A stretch of DNA of 64,000 nucleotides, taken from contig NW_026611618.1 in assembly GCF_028009165.1 (NCBI RefSeq), forward strand, positions 310,001-374,000, written 5' to 3'. This document shows, one piece after another, positions 42,309 to 52,623 of this stretch (its first letter is position 1; the number at the start of each line of letters is the position of its first letter). A program made the translations under genes and the position numbers. Under the pieces are notes generated by a model that searched no databases, had not been told where the DNA came from, and saw only the letters and a program-made list of their open reading frames with translations. The stretch comes from Akanthomyces muscarius (taxonomy: Eukaryota; Ascomycota; Sordariomycetes; Hypocreales; Cordycipitaceae).

Positions 42309-44770
42309 GGCGGCGGGTTGGCGCTGACCAACAGAAGGGAAGGCTATTTCGATTTGCGATCCCAAGTAAAAGGAAGAATGTAAAGGGGATAAATAAGAAG
42401 CAGAAAGGATTGAGGACCGACAGCGTTACACTTTTGGTTTACACAAGAGGCGGGGTCGAGTACTGTTCGACCGTGGACTGCAGGTTGGGTGTTTGCAGAT
42501 CCTGGGAAACTGGGGTGTAAGACAGGAAGCAAGGGCCCGGGAAGCTCGCCGCTCTTACAAGCACGCACGCCGTGTCAATCGTGAGTGCAGCGCTTTGAGA
42601 CAAGAGCTTGGGATGAATGTAACGGTTCCAGAACGAAACTAGCTCTGGGGAGTGGGATCGCCACCATTCTTATTCGCCGTCCGTTTCGACAGCTTAAACC
42701 CTCATGGCCCGCAGAGCAGCCCTTCAAGCATAGCGGATCTCCCTTCTCTGTTCAGCTGCAAGTGCAACCCCAGGGCTAGAACGCACACAAAACCTCTTCC
42801 TCTCCTCTCCTTGTGTTTTCGTGGATGTCTGTGTGTCGATTCGCCAGTGTTGCCGGCCGGCACGTGTTGCCGTCTTCGGACAGCCGTCGCCCATCACGAG
42901 TCGGCACTTGCGGTTGGGTGGGTGGCGTTGGGAGAGAGAGAGAGAAGGCGACCCCGTTTCATGGTCCGAGAACGTCGGACCATCGTTCAGCTCCATGGGG
43001 CATTTTTTTGCAACCGGGCCCAGAGTTGCGTCGGCGTAGGGCGCGGCGGGACCCCGCAAGGTCCTATAGATTAGCTCACATTAACTCTCATGACCAAGTC
43101 TATCTTGAGGGAGCATGCGCTCGCATGGTGGCTGTATAGCTTCTGCAGCTTGACGTTACGCCAAAAAGTTTTATGCTGTGCGAGTGCATAGTTTGTTTGC
43201 TTTTGTAGATTTTGTGATGCTCGACAACGTGGCTCTGACACCACTTCGTCACACAAGATATTTTACAAGAGACTGGGAAAACACAACGCGTGGATCTGTT
43301 TTTTTGTTGTTTTTTTTGTGCCAGGTTCTAGAACCCCGCTTCGATACCTGGAACCACCACTGTAAAAAAAAATAACAAAAAACTCTGCAACAAGGTCCGT
43401 GTGGGCAAAAACAGTAACACGAGAGAACCGAGGGTGTGGTGGTGGAAGTGGGTCACTGATTTGATTGATAAGATGAACAGCAATAGGGCCTGCTCCACAA
43501 AACTTACAAGCCCTGCATAATGGCCTGGGCCAGCAAGGCTAGCTGGTCCGAGAAGAAGGGAAGATGATTCGCCTCATTATGTTCTGCATGTGGGGAACGA
43601 GAAAAAGATTTAGCCGAGACAGTTCGGCTCGAGTCGGTTGCCGGTGCTGGAAATGCGACGGTGCTTTGCATCGACCATGTAGTTCGTGGATCTGGAGCAT
43701 GCGCATGTGCCCGAGGGGGACGGACGATGCCAAGGGCTTGGGAGCTACAGATCCACGATAATATCTTACTTGCCAAGTCACTTGCCAAGCCGAACAGATA
43801 CAAAGGCTTCATAAAGCTTCGAGTATTACAACTTGAGAGTTCACACTACCAACTATTGGCTCGTTGCCTCGTCACATCACTCACACCGCCCATGTCGACG
43901 ACAGTCTCGCCCATACATCAATATCCCGCAGCAGAGTTTTTCACATGTGCACCTCATCCACATTGTTCCGACTTTACCCAGACCATTAACAATGCATTAT
44001 CGTCGACTCGCCCAACCTCCACTCCCGGAACTTGCCCTTAGTTCTCCACCGCCGGCCCCAGCCAGGCCCCGGTTACAACTGCTCGAAACAGAGCGGAGGC
44101 GCGGCCTTGCCTGATTCTTTTTTGTTTTCACTGATACGACTGTATCGCGTTTCTTCTGAAATCTGCACAAGATCTTCACTATCAAAGACCCGCCGCTTTA
44201 CCATGTCGGTTGCGCGGATGTGGGCGACATGTGACTTCAATGTCGTAGTCGTGCCATATTGGGCAAAGACAGACGCCTGTCCACTATCCGCCCCGGTTGT
44301 CTTCAGCTCATTCTGTGGCGAGCTGGTTGAACTGCTCCGGTCAACGTTACACCGTCTCTATTCCGCCGTGGACTGGATGCATGTTTCGCCCTATGCTACG
44401 GAGCTGCTGCCGCAGTGGATCTCCTCTGTTGCATGGACAGCTGCCTGCACTTACATGCACGCACTAGAGCAAGCGAGATGGCACTTTGAAGTCGACTTGC
44501 CCATCACGACAATGTAGTTGAAATTTCCCGTCACCTTGACATTTTTGCAGCAACTTCCCACGCATCGCAATGTTGCTGTAACTCGTCGATGTCGCAGTCG
44601 ATACGCTAGTTTACGGCCGATGTTACTCATTTCCAAGCTAAACTGCACCAGCAATGCGTCAATGACGAGCGGTGTGGTGGCCAATACCTGGCCAACGCAC
44701 CTCGTCACAGCTTTCAAAACAGCTCTACGAAGAAAAGAAACCTCCTCACAGAGTGATTAAGACAAAAGCC
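42309..44770. other. Intergenic, 2.46 kb
   Basis: Between divergent genes, so it holds both promoters. A GA repeat lies near 42930 and T- and A-runs occur at 43300-43380. One minus-strand frame (43504-43812) looks partly coding and is listed separately. Nothing else was supported. Confidence 0.45.
43504..43812 (-). CDS. Doubtful 102-aa open frame
   Basis: It starts MKPLYLFGLASDLASKIL and ends EANHLPFFSDQLALLAQAIMQGL. The last 26 codons look like genuine protein (amphipathic helix, coding-like third positions). A possible acceptor CATGCAG just before them means this could instead be a terminal exon whose upstream part I cannot find. No family was recognised. Confidence 0.25.
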   Translation of the reverse strand: MKPLYLFGLASDLASKILSWICSSQALGIVRPPRAHAHAPDPRTTWSMQSTVAFPAPATDSSRTVSAKSFSRSPHAEHNEANHLPFFSDQLALLAQAIMQGL

Positions 44771-45667
44771 ATGGACGCCGCCCAGGACAGCGACAATGCC
44801 CTCCCACTCACCGGCGCCCAGGAGACGCTCCTCGTCACTCTCCTCGCCAAGTACAACGACTTCTACCAGCCGCGGCCGCTCCTCACCGACCGCTGGGCCG
44901 TCGCCGTCATCGACCACCTCGGCGCAGAGCAGCACGCCGCGCTCACGGCGCGCATTTCCCGCGGGCCCACGTCGCACCCGGCGACTGTCACAATGCGCGC
45001 CCGCACCATTGACAACTGGGCGACCGACTTTCTGGCCTCGCACAGCAACGAGCCCGTGACAGTCGTCCATCTCGCCTGTGGGCTGGACGCGCGCGCGCTG
45101 CGTCTGCGCGGCAAGTGTAGCGACAAAGGCGTGCGCTGGGTCGACCTCGATCTGCCCGAGGTCATTGATGCCCGGCACCGCGCTTCGGCCGCCATGCCGA
45201 GTCCGCCTGGAGGGCGTGGATACTCGTATGAGATGGTGGCGGCGGACGCGACGGCGACGGAGTGGCTGCAGGCGATACCCGCCGACCGCCCGACGCTCAT
45301 CATCATGGAGGGCCTGAGCATGTATCTAGGCGTTGAGGCCGCGGAGGCGCTCATGCAGCGGCTTGTGAGTCACTTTGCAGCACGTGGCGGGGAACTGGTG
45401 CTTGATACCATGTCCCCCCAGTTTGCGGCATTCATGAACTGGGTCATCCGGGTGCAGAAGAACTTTGACTTTCAGTTTGGGTACACGCTCAGCAGTCCGG
45501 CAGAGATTTTGAGATTGAATGAGCGGCTGCAGATAGTGGAAGGACACACCTTCACGGACAATCCGGCTATCAAGCTGTTGGGCTGGCAGCCCCGTGTATT
45601 TCTGTGGGTGATGTCATGGATTCCGTATGCTGGTGCATTGTCTCGCTTTATGCGCTTCAAGATGTGA
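44771..45667 (+). CDS. LCM/PPM-type SAM-dependent methyltransferase
   Basis: A 298-aa single-exon protein of the leucine carboxyl methyltransferase superfamily. True LCM enzymes methylate the C-terminal Leu of PP2A, but many fungal and bacterial members are O-methyltransferases of small molecules. Motifs in order: RARTIDNWATDFLA, the SAM site VVHLACGLDARALRL, the acidic loop WVDLDLPEVIDARH, then PTLIIMEGLSMYL and FAARGGELVLDTMSP. The sequence is closer to the small-molecule TcmP-like group than to PPM1, because the PP2A-specific N-terminus is missing. That sub-assignment is inference. ATG 44771 (AAAGCCATGGAC) was chosen over the open frame upstream, whose codons look noncoding. Confidence 0.78.
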   Translation: MDAAQDSDNALPLTGAQETLLVTLLAKYNDFYQPRPLLTDRWAVAVIDHLGAEQHAALTARISRGPTSHPATVTMRARTIDNWATDFLASHSNEPVTVVHLACGLDARALRLRGKCSDKGVRWVDLDLPEVIDARHRASAAMPSPPGGRGYSYEMVAADATATEWLQAIPADRPTLIIMEGLSMYLGVEAAEALMQRLVSHFAARGGELVLDTMSPQFAAFMNWVIRVQKNFDFQFGYTLSSPAEILRLNERLQIVEGHTFTDNPAIKLLGWQPRVFLWVMSWIPYAGALSRFMRFKM

Positions 45668-46312
45668 GATTGTGACACTAGGTATAGTGTAGAATCAGGC
45701 ATGCTTTCTTGGTCTCTAGGAAAACACCTAACAGACTGGGTGGAGCGTTCGCAGACGGCAAGCATAGAGTCACAATGGTCCTAATACTCGCAATGATTCA
45801 CATATAGGGAACAACAAGAGATGAAAGTTTTTTGATAAAAATGAACTAGCTTCCGCAGTTCCGATTCTTTTCTCGAAAGAAGAAATCGTCAATAGTAACT
45901 GTGTAGATGCGCTACCATTCTTTGGCTCATTACGTGAGCCACGGTCAGTATCGAACCTGTGATTTATGGTACTTCAATAATTATCAATAAATGGCTCATG
46001 CTCTTGTCTTCACTTTTTGACATATGAGAGCATTATTTTCTTGGCTAGGAGCAGCCTTTCCCGGGAACATCAGCTTCTCGAATCAGGTCTGACTTACACC
46101 GTCTACGATCCCTCCGAATCTCCGCGCTAGGTCCGGGGCACCCCACTTTTATCGGCCGACAAACCAAAAAAAAGTTGGCGAACAGTTTCTGACCATCAAA
46201 AGCAACAACGAAAACACGAAAAATAGGGCAAAAAACGACAACAACGACAACAACGACGACAGAGATAGCGACGACAGTGACGACAAGGACAATAGCGACA
46301 ACTGCCCTTCCC
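45668..46312. promoter_or_regulatory. Intergenic and RIX7-like promoter with a T-poor leader
   Basis: Contains a 7-bp hairpin and a tRNA-like pattern (45923-45998). From 46201 to 46303 the + strand is almost free of T and built of CAA, CGA and GAC words. This is typical of an unstructured leader of an efficiently translated fungal mRNA. Confidence 0.5.
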
Positions 46313-48529
46313 ATGCCCTCCCTCAGCAGTCGACTGGACCACGACGTCTACCAAGTCGTCCGGCGGCTCGAGGAGAGCACTAACGACTGCAAGCCCTTCA
46401 AAACCGTATCAGCCGCCTACAGCGCCATCAAGACGTCCAATTCGAGTCTCAGTCGTCAAAAGAAGCGACCGCTAGAGGATGCGCTGTTCCGCGTCCTCGA
46501 TGTTCGCAAGCGAGAACAAGTTCAGGACGAGAGCGATGATTCCGAGGCGGAGATTGACGTCGACTTCGAGACTCCTGAGACCAAAGGCGACGAGCGGTTT
46601 CTGCTAAACCGACAGATCACGAAACATTGGAAGGTCGAACCAGCTTCGATGTCGCAGGCCACGAGTAACGGCGAGCAGCCCGCGAAGAAAAAGCGACGAG
46701 TAGAAACAGAGGCCGATGAGGGGAACACAGTAAGGGCAACAAGCGAGGGGGCCAAGGAGCCCAAGGAGGCCAAAACCGCCGACGGCAGCAAACTTCAAAA
46801 GAAAACCCCCCGTGGCCCTCTATTTGATGTTGAGACGGATATTGAGTTGCGACTTGGAGGTCTTGGAGCTACCTACGAAGCTATCCTGACAAAGACACGG
46901 CACGCACTATTCGCTGACGAGCATTACGAAGACCCAACCAAAATCGGGAGACACATTCATGGCCTCGCTCTGACAGGCCCTTCCTTTGTTGGCAAAAAAT
47001 CTTACATTCGAGCCATCGCTTCTCATTTAAATGTCCCCCTCATCAACATCACTCGATGCTTTCGAGAACAGGAGCGAGTTGAGAAAAGCCTGACGGAAGC
47101 GTTTGACACGGCTGTTGCCGCGGCACCGTGCATTGTGTACATTAAGCACATTGAACAGATCATGCCCAAGTCTGGTGAAGCCTCGCAAAACGAGCAGCAC
47201 CAAAAGGCATTTGACGCCCTCCAGAGGCAGATGGAGCGCCTCGCGGCGCAACGCACACCGGTCATGTGCATGGTGACGGCCACGCGGCAAGACGACGCCT
47301 ATCCGGCCCTCTTTGGCCCCGACATGATTGAGAAGGACTACCAGCTGCGTGTTCCTAATGTCAAGGAGCGCCACGACATTCTCAGCCACATTCTGCACGA
47401 CAACACCGTGCACAACGAGGTCGACCTGTTGGACGTTGCCCGAAGGATGGACGGCTGTGTGGGCGGCGACATTGTCATGCTTGCGGAAGGGGCCACAACG
47501 AACGCTGGCCTACGCTTGGCGGCTGCGAAAGACGTGGACCTCGGCCGCCCCTCATCAGACGATCAAGATCCAGACACGGAGGGGACGAGGTCGATTCTCC
47601 AGCCAAACCCAATCACGCTCGAAGACTTCAATGTGGCACTGGCAGACTACACCCCAACCCTGCGGAAAGAAGGCTTCACGGCCATCCCCAACGTCACCTG
47701 GGACCAGGTCGGCGGCCTCGCCTCCGTCCGGGCGCAGCTCAGGCTCTCCATTGTCGGCCCCATCACCCAGCCGGAGCTGTACGCCAAGTTCGGCCTGGCC
47801 CGTGCCGGGGGCTGCCTCCTCTGGGGGCCCCCGGGGTGCGGCAAGACGCTCATCGCGCAGGCCGTCGCCAACGAGGCGCAGGCCAGCTTCATCCTCATCA
47901 ACGGTCCCGAGCTGCTCAACAAGTACGTCGGCGAGTCGGAGCGCGCCGTGCGCGAGCTCTTCACGCGCGCGCGCTCCTCGACGCCCTGCATCCTCTTCTT
48001 TGACGAGTTCGACTCCATCGCGTCGCGCCGTGACTCGGGCGGCGGCCAGTCCGGCGGCGGCGCCGGCACGCGCGTTGTCAACGCCCTCCTCACCGAGCTC
48101 GACGGCGCCCGCGGCCGCGACGGCATCTACGTCATCGGCACCACCAACCGGCCCGACATGATTGACGAGGCCATCCTGCGCCCGGGCCGCCTCAGCAAGC
48201 AGCTCTTCCTCGACCTGCCCACCGAGGCGGAGCGCGTCGAGATCCTGCGCACAATCTACCGCAATCGCCACGTCGGCGCCTCCGACGAGGAGCTCGCGCG
48301 GCTCGACGACGTGGCGCGCGACGCGCGCTGCGGCAACTTTTCGGGCGCGGACCTTAGCGGCCTGCACGAGAGGGCCGCCGAAATCGCGCTGACGAGGTTC
48401 CTGGACAAGGGCCACGTGGAAGCAACGGGGGAAATCAAAATACAGGACTGGGAGGAGGCGCTGAAAGTGACGAAACCGAGTGTGGCGAAGCCGGAATCGT
48501 TCCGGAAGCTCATGAGAGCGAAGCAGTAG
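46313..48529 (+). CDS. Rix7/NVL-like AAA ATPase with degenerate first ATPase domain
   Basis: Family role: releasing assembly factors such as Nsa1 from pre-60S ribosomes in the nucleolus. Single exon, 738 aa from the first ATG (46313). The N-terminal domain has LDHDVYQVVRRLEE and a KKKRR nuclear-localisation-type patch. In D1 the Walker A position reads GPSFVGKKS (about residue 222), with no Ser/Thr directly after GK, and the Walker B region is CIVYIKHIEQI without the DE pair, so D1 probably cannot hydrolyse ATP. D2 is canonical: GPPGCGKT near residue 504, ILFFDEFDS near 562, then GTTNRPDMIDEAILRPGR. The 3' region of the gene is very GC-rich, which creates a long antisense frame. Confidence 0.85.
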   Translation: MPSLSSRLDHDVYQVVRRLEESTNDCKPFKTVSAAYSAIKTSNSSLSRQKKRPLEDALFRVLDVRKREQVQDESDDSEAEIDVDFETPETKGDERFLLNRQITKHWKVEPASMSQATSNGEQPAKKKRRVETEADEGNTVRATSEGAKEPKEAKTADGSKLQKKTPRGPLFDVETDIELRLGGLGATYEAILTKTRHALFADEHYEDPTKIGRHIHGLALTGPSFVGKKSYIRAIASHLNVPLINITRCFREQERVEKSLTEAFDTAVAAAPCIVYIKHIEQIMPKSGEASQNEQHQKAFDALQRQMERLAAQRTPVMCMVTATRQDDAYPALFGPDMIEKDYQLRVPNVKERHDILSHILHDNTVHNEVDLLDVARRMDGCVGGDIVMLAEGATTNAGLRLAAAKDVDLGRPSSDDQDPDTEGTRSILQPNPITLEDFNVALADYTPTLRKEGFTAIPNVTWDQVGGLASVRAQLRLSIVGPITQPELYAKFGLARAGGCLLWGPPGCGKTLIAQAVANEAQASFILINGPELLNKYVGESERAVRELFTRARSSTPCILFFDEFDSIASRRDSGGGQSGGGAGTRVVNALLTELDGARGRDGIYVIGTTNRPDMIDEAILRPGRLSKQLFLDLPTEAERVEILRTIYRNRHVGASDEELARLDDVARDARCGNFSGADLSGLHERAAEIALTRFLDKGHVEATGEIKIQDWEEALKVTKPSVAKPESFRKLMRAKQ

Positions 48530-49887
48530 ACTTGATACCATAGATGAATTAAGAAGAAGTTATACTAATTTCTCCCTATTTCTTTCCTATTTTTCCTATT
48601 TCCCCTATTTTCCTTTATTCTTCTTATTTCCCCCTATTTCTTCAATTCTTACTATTCCTCGCTATTTAAATAATGTCTCTATCTTTCTTAAGCAGGGCAA
48701 CATACCTACTACCACATATAGAGAAGTGTTGCGTGCCAGCTAAAGCGGGCATGCCAACGGTCTCAGAGTACAAGAGCAACGGCTTCTTGATCATGGCGGG
48801 CTAGCGACGACAGCGGGACGATGCGCGTTCTGTGGTGTTGGCTTCTATTTTCCGTTGACCAAGCTTTGGTCATTAGTCGAGTGTTGGGGAACACTTCGGC
48901 TACGACATCAGCCAGATCTCTGGATTGCTTGTCGGCGAAGGGTTTCGGCAGCATTTCGTAGACCACCCGCCCAACGGCGACCATGATCAGAAGGTCCTTC
49001 CTCCGTCCATGTTGGCCTTCTACATGAGTCCTGGCTGCTTCAGCGGCGCATTTTCTGTCGCCTTGCAAGATCTGACCCGGCCCGACCTGATCGACAGACG
49101 CCAACTAGTGCGTTGCAGTACTGCCGCCCAGCTTGGAAGACCGACGAGGAAGTATTATGTTAGGCGTGATTGTGATCCTCGTTGGTAATATCATCCAGAT
49201 TCTGGCAGCAACTCGAAGACTTGGCTCATGTGCAATCGCTCCGTCGCCGGCTTCAGAATAGGCACTGTGCCTGTCGGTGATCTCATTTTCCAACCTGAGT
49301 CATGTTCGCGTGAATTCCGAAGCCGACTTGTGGCATTATTTCATCCAATGATTGCTATTGGCACACTGATGGGGGCGATTTGGACGTGAACGTTGGTCTG
49401 CCATATCCGCTAGGTTCCCGGCCTGGGGTCGTCACTCACATCAACAATAGTATCGACTGTTGAAAATTGAAGCCGAATTGCGACTTTGTTTTCACTCTAG
49501 TAATATATCATGATTCCTATTACCACCGAGTCTAAATCACCCTGAAAGCAGTTGGTCCGGAGCTGAATAGCGTGTAGTAGCTAGAGGAGCCGAGTAGCGC
49601 TCTACTCAATTGCCCACGCTCCATCTCCCGAAACTTGCCTCACTGCGAATTACACCTTCACGAAAATTGTCATCTAAAATATATAATTACGCGAGCTTGC
49701 TCGCAAAGAGGAGTTTCTGTTTAGAGCTTTGGGCGCGCCGTCGTCTTGGTATTGGCGCAAACCCTCTAATTGGTCTATAATACACTAATCGCCGGCATTT
49801 TCCCATCCCGTCTATCAGAAAATAAAGTCTTTTCACATCATTGGTACAAATACTGTTTTTTTTCGCAAAGCAATTTAGTAGATTCGC
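48530..49887. other. Intergenic between convergent genes, with a CT-rich degenerate repeat
   Basis: About 1.36 kb. Positions 48566-48665 are a pyrimidine tract of irregular TTTCCCCTATT-like units. The rest is unremarkable. No gene was supported. Confidence 0.45.
48566..48665. repeat. Degenerate TTTCCCCTATT-type pyrimidine repeat
   Basis: Repeated CTATTT and TTTCC words with a period of roughly 10-12 nt, almost purine-free except for single A positions. It lies just downstream of the RIX7-like stop codon. Confidence 0.6.
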
Positions 49888-50725
49888 TTATGCGGTAGAC
49901 TCCTTGAGGTAGCTGTGTGGCGCATGTTAGTATAGTGTCTGCAGGTACAGTGTATCGTGACGTCACTTACGCAATGAGGTCCTTGCGGTCCTTCTCCTTC
50001 TTGAGGCCGCCAAAGGCCATCTTGGTGCCGGGAATGTACTTCTTGGGGTTCTCGAGGTAGGCGAAGAGGGTGTCCTCCTCCCAGGTGATGCCCTTGCCCT
50101 TGTTGGCGTCGGTGTAGGCGTAGCCCTCGACGGAGCCGGTCTTGCGGCCGAAGAGGCCGTGCAGAGCAGGACCGATCTTGTTGGCACCGCCCTTCTCGAC
50201 GGTATGGCACTGAGCACAGCGGGTCTTGAAAAGGTTGGCACCCTTCTTAGCGTCGCCTGTAGATGTGAGTTAGCGTTGCTGTTCAATTGGGTTGCTTGTC
50301 CGTGTGGCTCCTGTCGTGTGATACCCGTTGGGCGACGACTGAGGCTGCCAGCGTTGCTGGGCTGACGTGGCGCAAACGGGCGCGTCGGCGTGCGCGGCCA
50401 ATGCAAGTCGACAGCATGGATGTGCATTCCTACAAGGATGAAGCGATTCTCGAGTGCCAATCGTAAATGACGCAGGGCTTTTGGGCCGCTGTTCCTTTCA
50501 TGGCGCGCGCAATGTTTCAAGCCTCGGCTAGGAAAGCTGACGCGTGCGACATTTCGCTCGCTCAAGAGAATCGCCTTCGTCGGAAGAGTATCGTGCACCG
50601 GGCAGCCGTAGAGATTCACCGAGCTGCCTCTTCGCCAGCTGAGCGCCTCTTGTTTGCCGCCTCACGGGTTCTCGGAGCCAACGGGGACGGGGTCGAAGGG
50701 GAGTAGGCAACTTACCACCAGCCAT
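49888..50725 (-). CDS. cyc1: Cytochrome c
   Basis: The mobile electron carrier between complexes III and IV in the mitochondrial intermembrane space. Exons are 50725-50716 (10 nt), 50256-49971 and 49912-49888. Introns are 459 and 58 nt, and all phases agree. The product is 106 aa, the family length. The heme-attachment motif CAQCH is at residues 17-21, the axial Met83 is in TKMAFGG, and the C-terminus is KDLIAYLKESTA. The first exon encodes only MAG plus one base, and the unusually long first intron may hold regulatory elements. The nucleotide sequence uses almost only C-ending codons, as expected for strong expression. Confidence 0.95.
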
Positions 50726-51439
50726 TGTGATGAGGTGTGTAGGAGAAAAAAGACGTAAAGTGTCGTGAGTTGAAGCGTGCTCTGCAGAGAATCCAAAAAA
50801 GAACCGCGCGAGGGTATTCTTCTTTGGTAGACGTTCGTGGGTTGGATTGGTTATTAGGTCGTGGTGGTTGGAAGAAGGGAAAAGGGAAAAGGGAAGCAGG
50901 ATTGAGCAGGAAAAAAAGTTTATGACAGCATGTGGACGAAAACATGCTAGTCCGCCCCCTGTAGGCGGCCACGAGCACTGGAAATGGCGCTGTAGCACGG
51001 GTGTTGCGGTCGCCACAGCCACCTGTGGCGGGTGCGCCGGTCACATTGGGGCCGCGCTCGACCAATCAGCGGCTGCACATTACACAGGACTTATTTCTGG
51101 CGCCGGGGCGGACCCAGTTGCCAGGTCCCAACGCCGAGCAAACTCCAACCCGACTTTACCCGGCCATTACTGTGCCAGCATGACCTGTTTACTGGTACTG
51201 CCAGAAAAATTGGGCTGCCTCGCGAACACTCCAAACAACCTTCTCAACTGCTTCTGCGTCCAACTGGCCTGGTTGCCATCTCCACTATTTTTTTCACGTA
51301 CAAACAGAATCCAGCTTAGCGCCAACCAGCAGCCAAGTGGAAGAGGAATTTCCTTTCGCCGCGCTCTATCGTGAAGGACCTCATCTCCTTTTTGAACGTC
51401 CGCCGCTAAACAGGGCTGTTACATCAATTTACGCCAACC
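50726..51439. promoter_or_regulatory. Divergent promoter of cytochrome c and a mitochondrial protein gene
   Basis: 0.71 kb between the start codons of two respiration-related genes. No specific site was identified, though shared regulation is plausible. Confidence 0.45.
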
Positions 51440-52253
51440 ATGGCCGCCTCCAAGAGCGTCATCCCGCGCTTCTTGCTGCCCCTCCAGAGCCCTCTCTGGC
51501 GGGGTCTCCGCGCGCCGCCCGTCTCGCAGCACATTCGCGTGCGCTACGCCTCGTCCTCGTCCTCGTCGCAAGCCGACGGCAAGCCCATTGTGCTCGAGAA
51601 GCCCGCCAAGTTTAACCCCCCGTCGCACGGCTCCCGCCTCAAGAGCAAGGCGCTCCCCAAGCACTACAGCCCGCCGCTGAGCGAGGCCGAGATCAAGGTG
51701 CGCAGCCAGCGCAGCTACCCGGGCATGATGGCGCCCGAGGGGTCGTGGCAGCACTGGTTCTGGCACAGCAAGCTGCTGCACACGTTTATTACAATGGTGC
51801 GCTTTCTCCTCACTCGCAATCTGCTTTTAATCTTCTTGCCGTCGTACTAACAATCCGCAGGGCACCCTTCTCGCCATGGCCATCTACACCTTCTTCATGA
51901 ACTACGCCTACAACTCGCCCTACAAGGAGCTCGTCCCGCCCACGTCGACGCTCTTCACCGACCCGGGCTACTTCTTCGTCGCCTGGAAGGAGGTCATCCT
52001 CTCGCACGAAAAGGACAAGGCCCTGAAAGCCGGCGAGCACCGCACGCGCCACGTCGACGATGTCGCCAAGCGCCGCTATTACATGAAGGCCCACGGCATC
52101 GAGCCCAAGGACCCCGTCACCATGGTATTTGGCAAGGGCGATCAGCGCTCCGAGGCAGAGATTGAGGCCGTGGCGCTAGGAAGAGAGATGCCGGAGAAGA
52201 CGCCCGAGGAGGAGGCGGCGGGCAAACGCAAGAAATGGTTTGGCATCTTCTAG
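51440..52253 (+). CDS. Fungal mitochondrial membrane protein, unknown function
   Basis: Exons 51440-51796 and 51861-52253 flank a 64-nt phase-0 intron (GTGCGC...CCGCAG), giving 249 aa. The N-terminus is Arg-, Ser- and Ala-rich without acids (VIPRFLLPLQSPLWRGLRAP), a good mitochondrial presequence. The mature part has a conserved-looking block SEAEIKVRSQRSYPGMM, then GSWQHWFWHSKLLHTFITMG. One transmembrane helix is GTLLAMAIYTFFMNYAY. A charged soluble tail follows, with VAKRRYYMKAHGIEPKDP. I do not recognise a named family. The layout suggests an inner-membrane protein, perhaps an assembly or accessory factor. Divergence from cytochrome c is consistent but not proof. Confidence 0.72.
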
Positions 52254-52623
52254 CCGACGCTCGACTAGCCATGTGTATTAAAGTGTACGATATACTATCT
52301 CTCCATAGCGGTGCATTTACATTCATCTTTGTCGTTGTGGTAATAATTCGGAGTGACTTTTCATATGAATGCAACGTACATTGTCTCTCCACACCAGAAC
52401 ATGCCGTTTCATTTCCCCATTGCGCCACAGTAGTCGTTTGTGCATAATCGTCCTGTTCTCTGTCTCGTAAAATAGCTATTCATCCGTACCCATTCTTCAT
52501 ACTTCGCTTACTTGGAAAACTGAAAAATATCATGATTTGTTCATTTACATTAACGCCAGTAGCGGATCCGTATATACCGACACGCCGTCCATGCATCTTT
52601 TCCTCTCTATGGCTCTCCATTCT
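52254..52623. other. Convergent 3' intergenic region
   Basis: 0.37 kb between the stops of converging genes. Only 3' UTR-like sequence was seen. Confidence 0.45.

Noticed and set aside
43318..43380. B-box-like GGTTCTAGAACC palindrome suggesting a tRNA
   Set aside because: No acceptor or T-arm pairing, and the adjacent homopolymer runs are in the wrong orientation for a Pol III terminator.
46277..46312. N-terminal extension of the Rix7-like frame
   Set aside because: The extension begins at a non-ATG codon within the CAA/CGA leader. The first ATG is 46313.
47555..48541. 328-codon antisense frame over the Rix7-like D2 domain
   Set aside because: Created by strong third-position GC bias of the true gene. 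The sense frame carries canonical AAA motifs.
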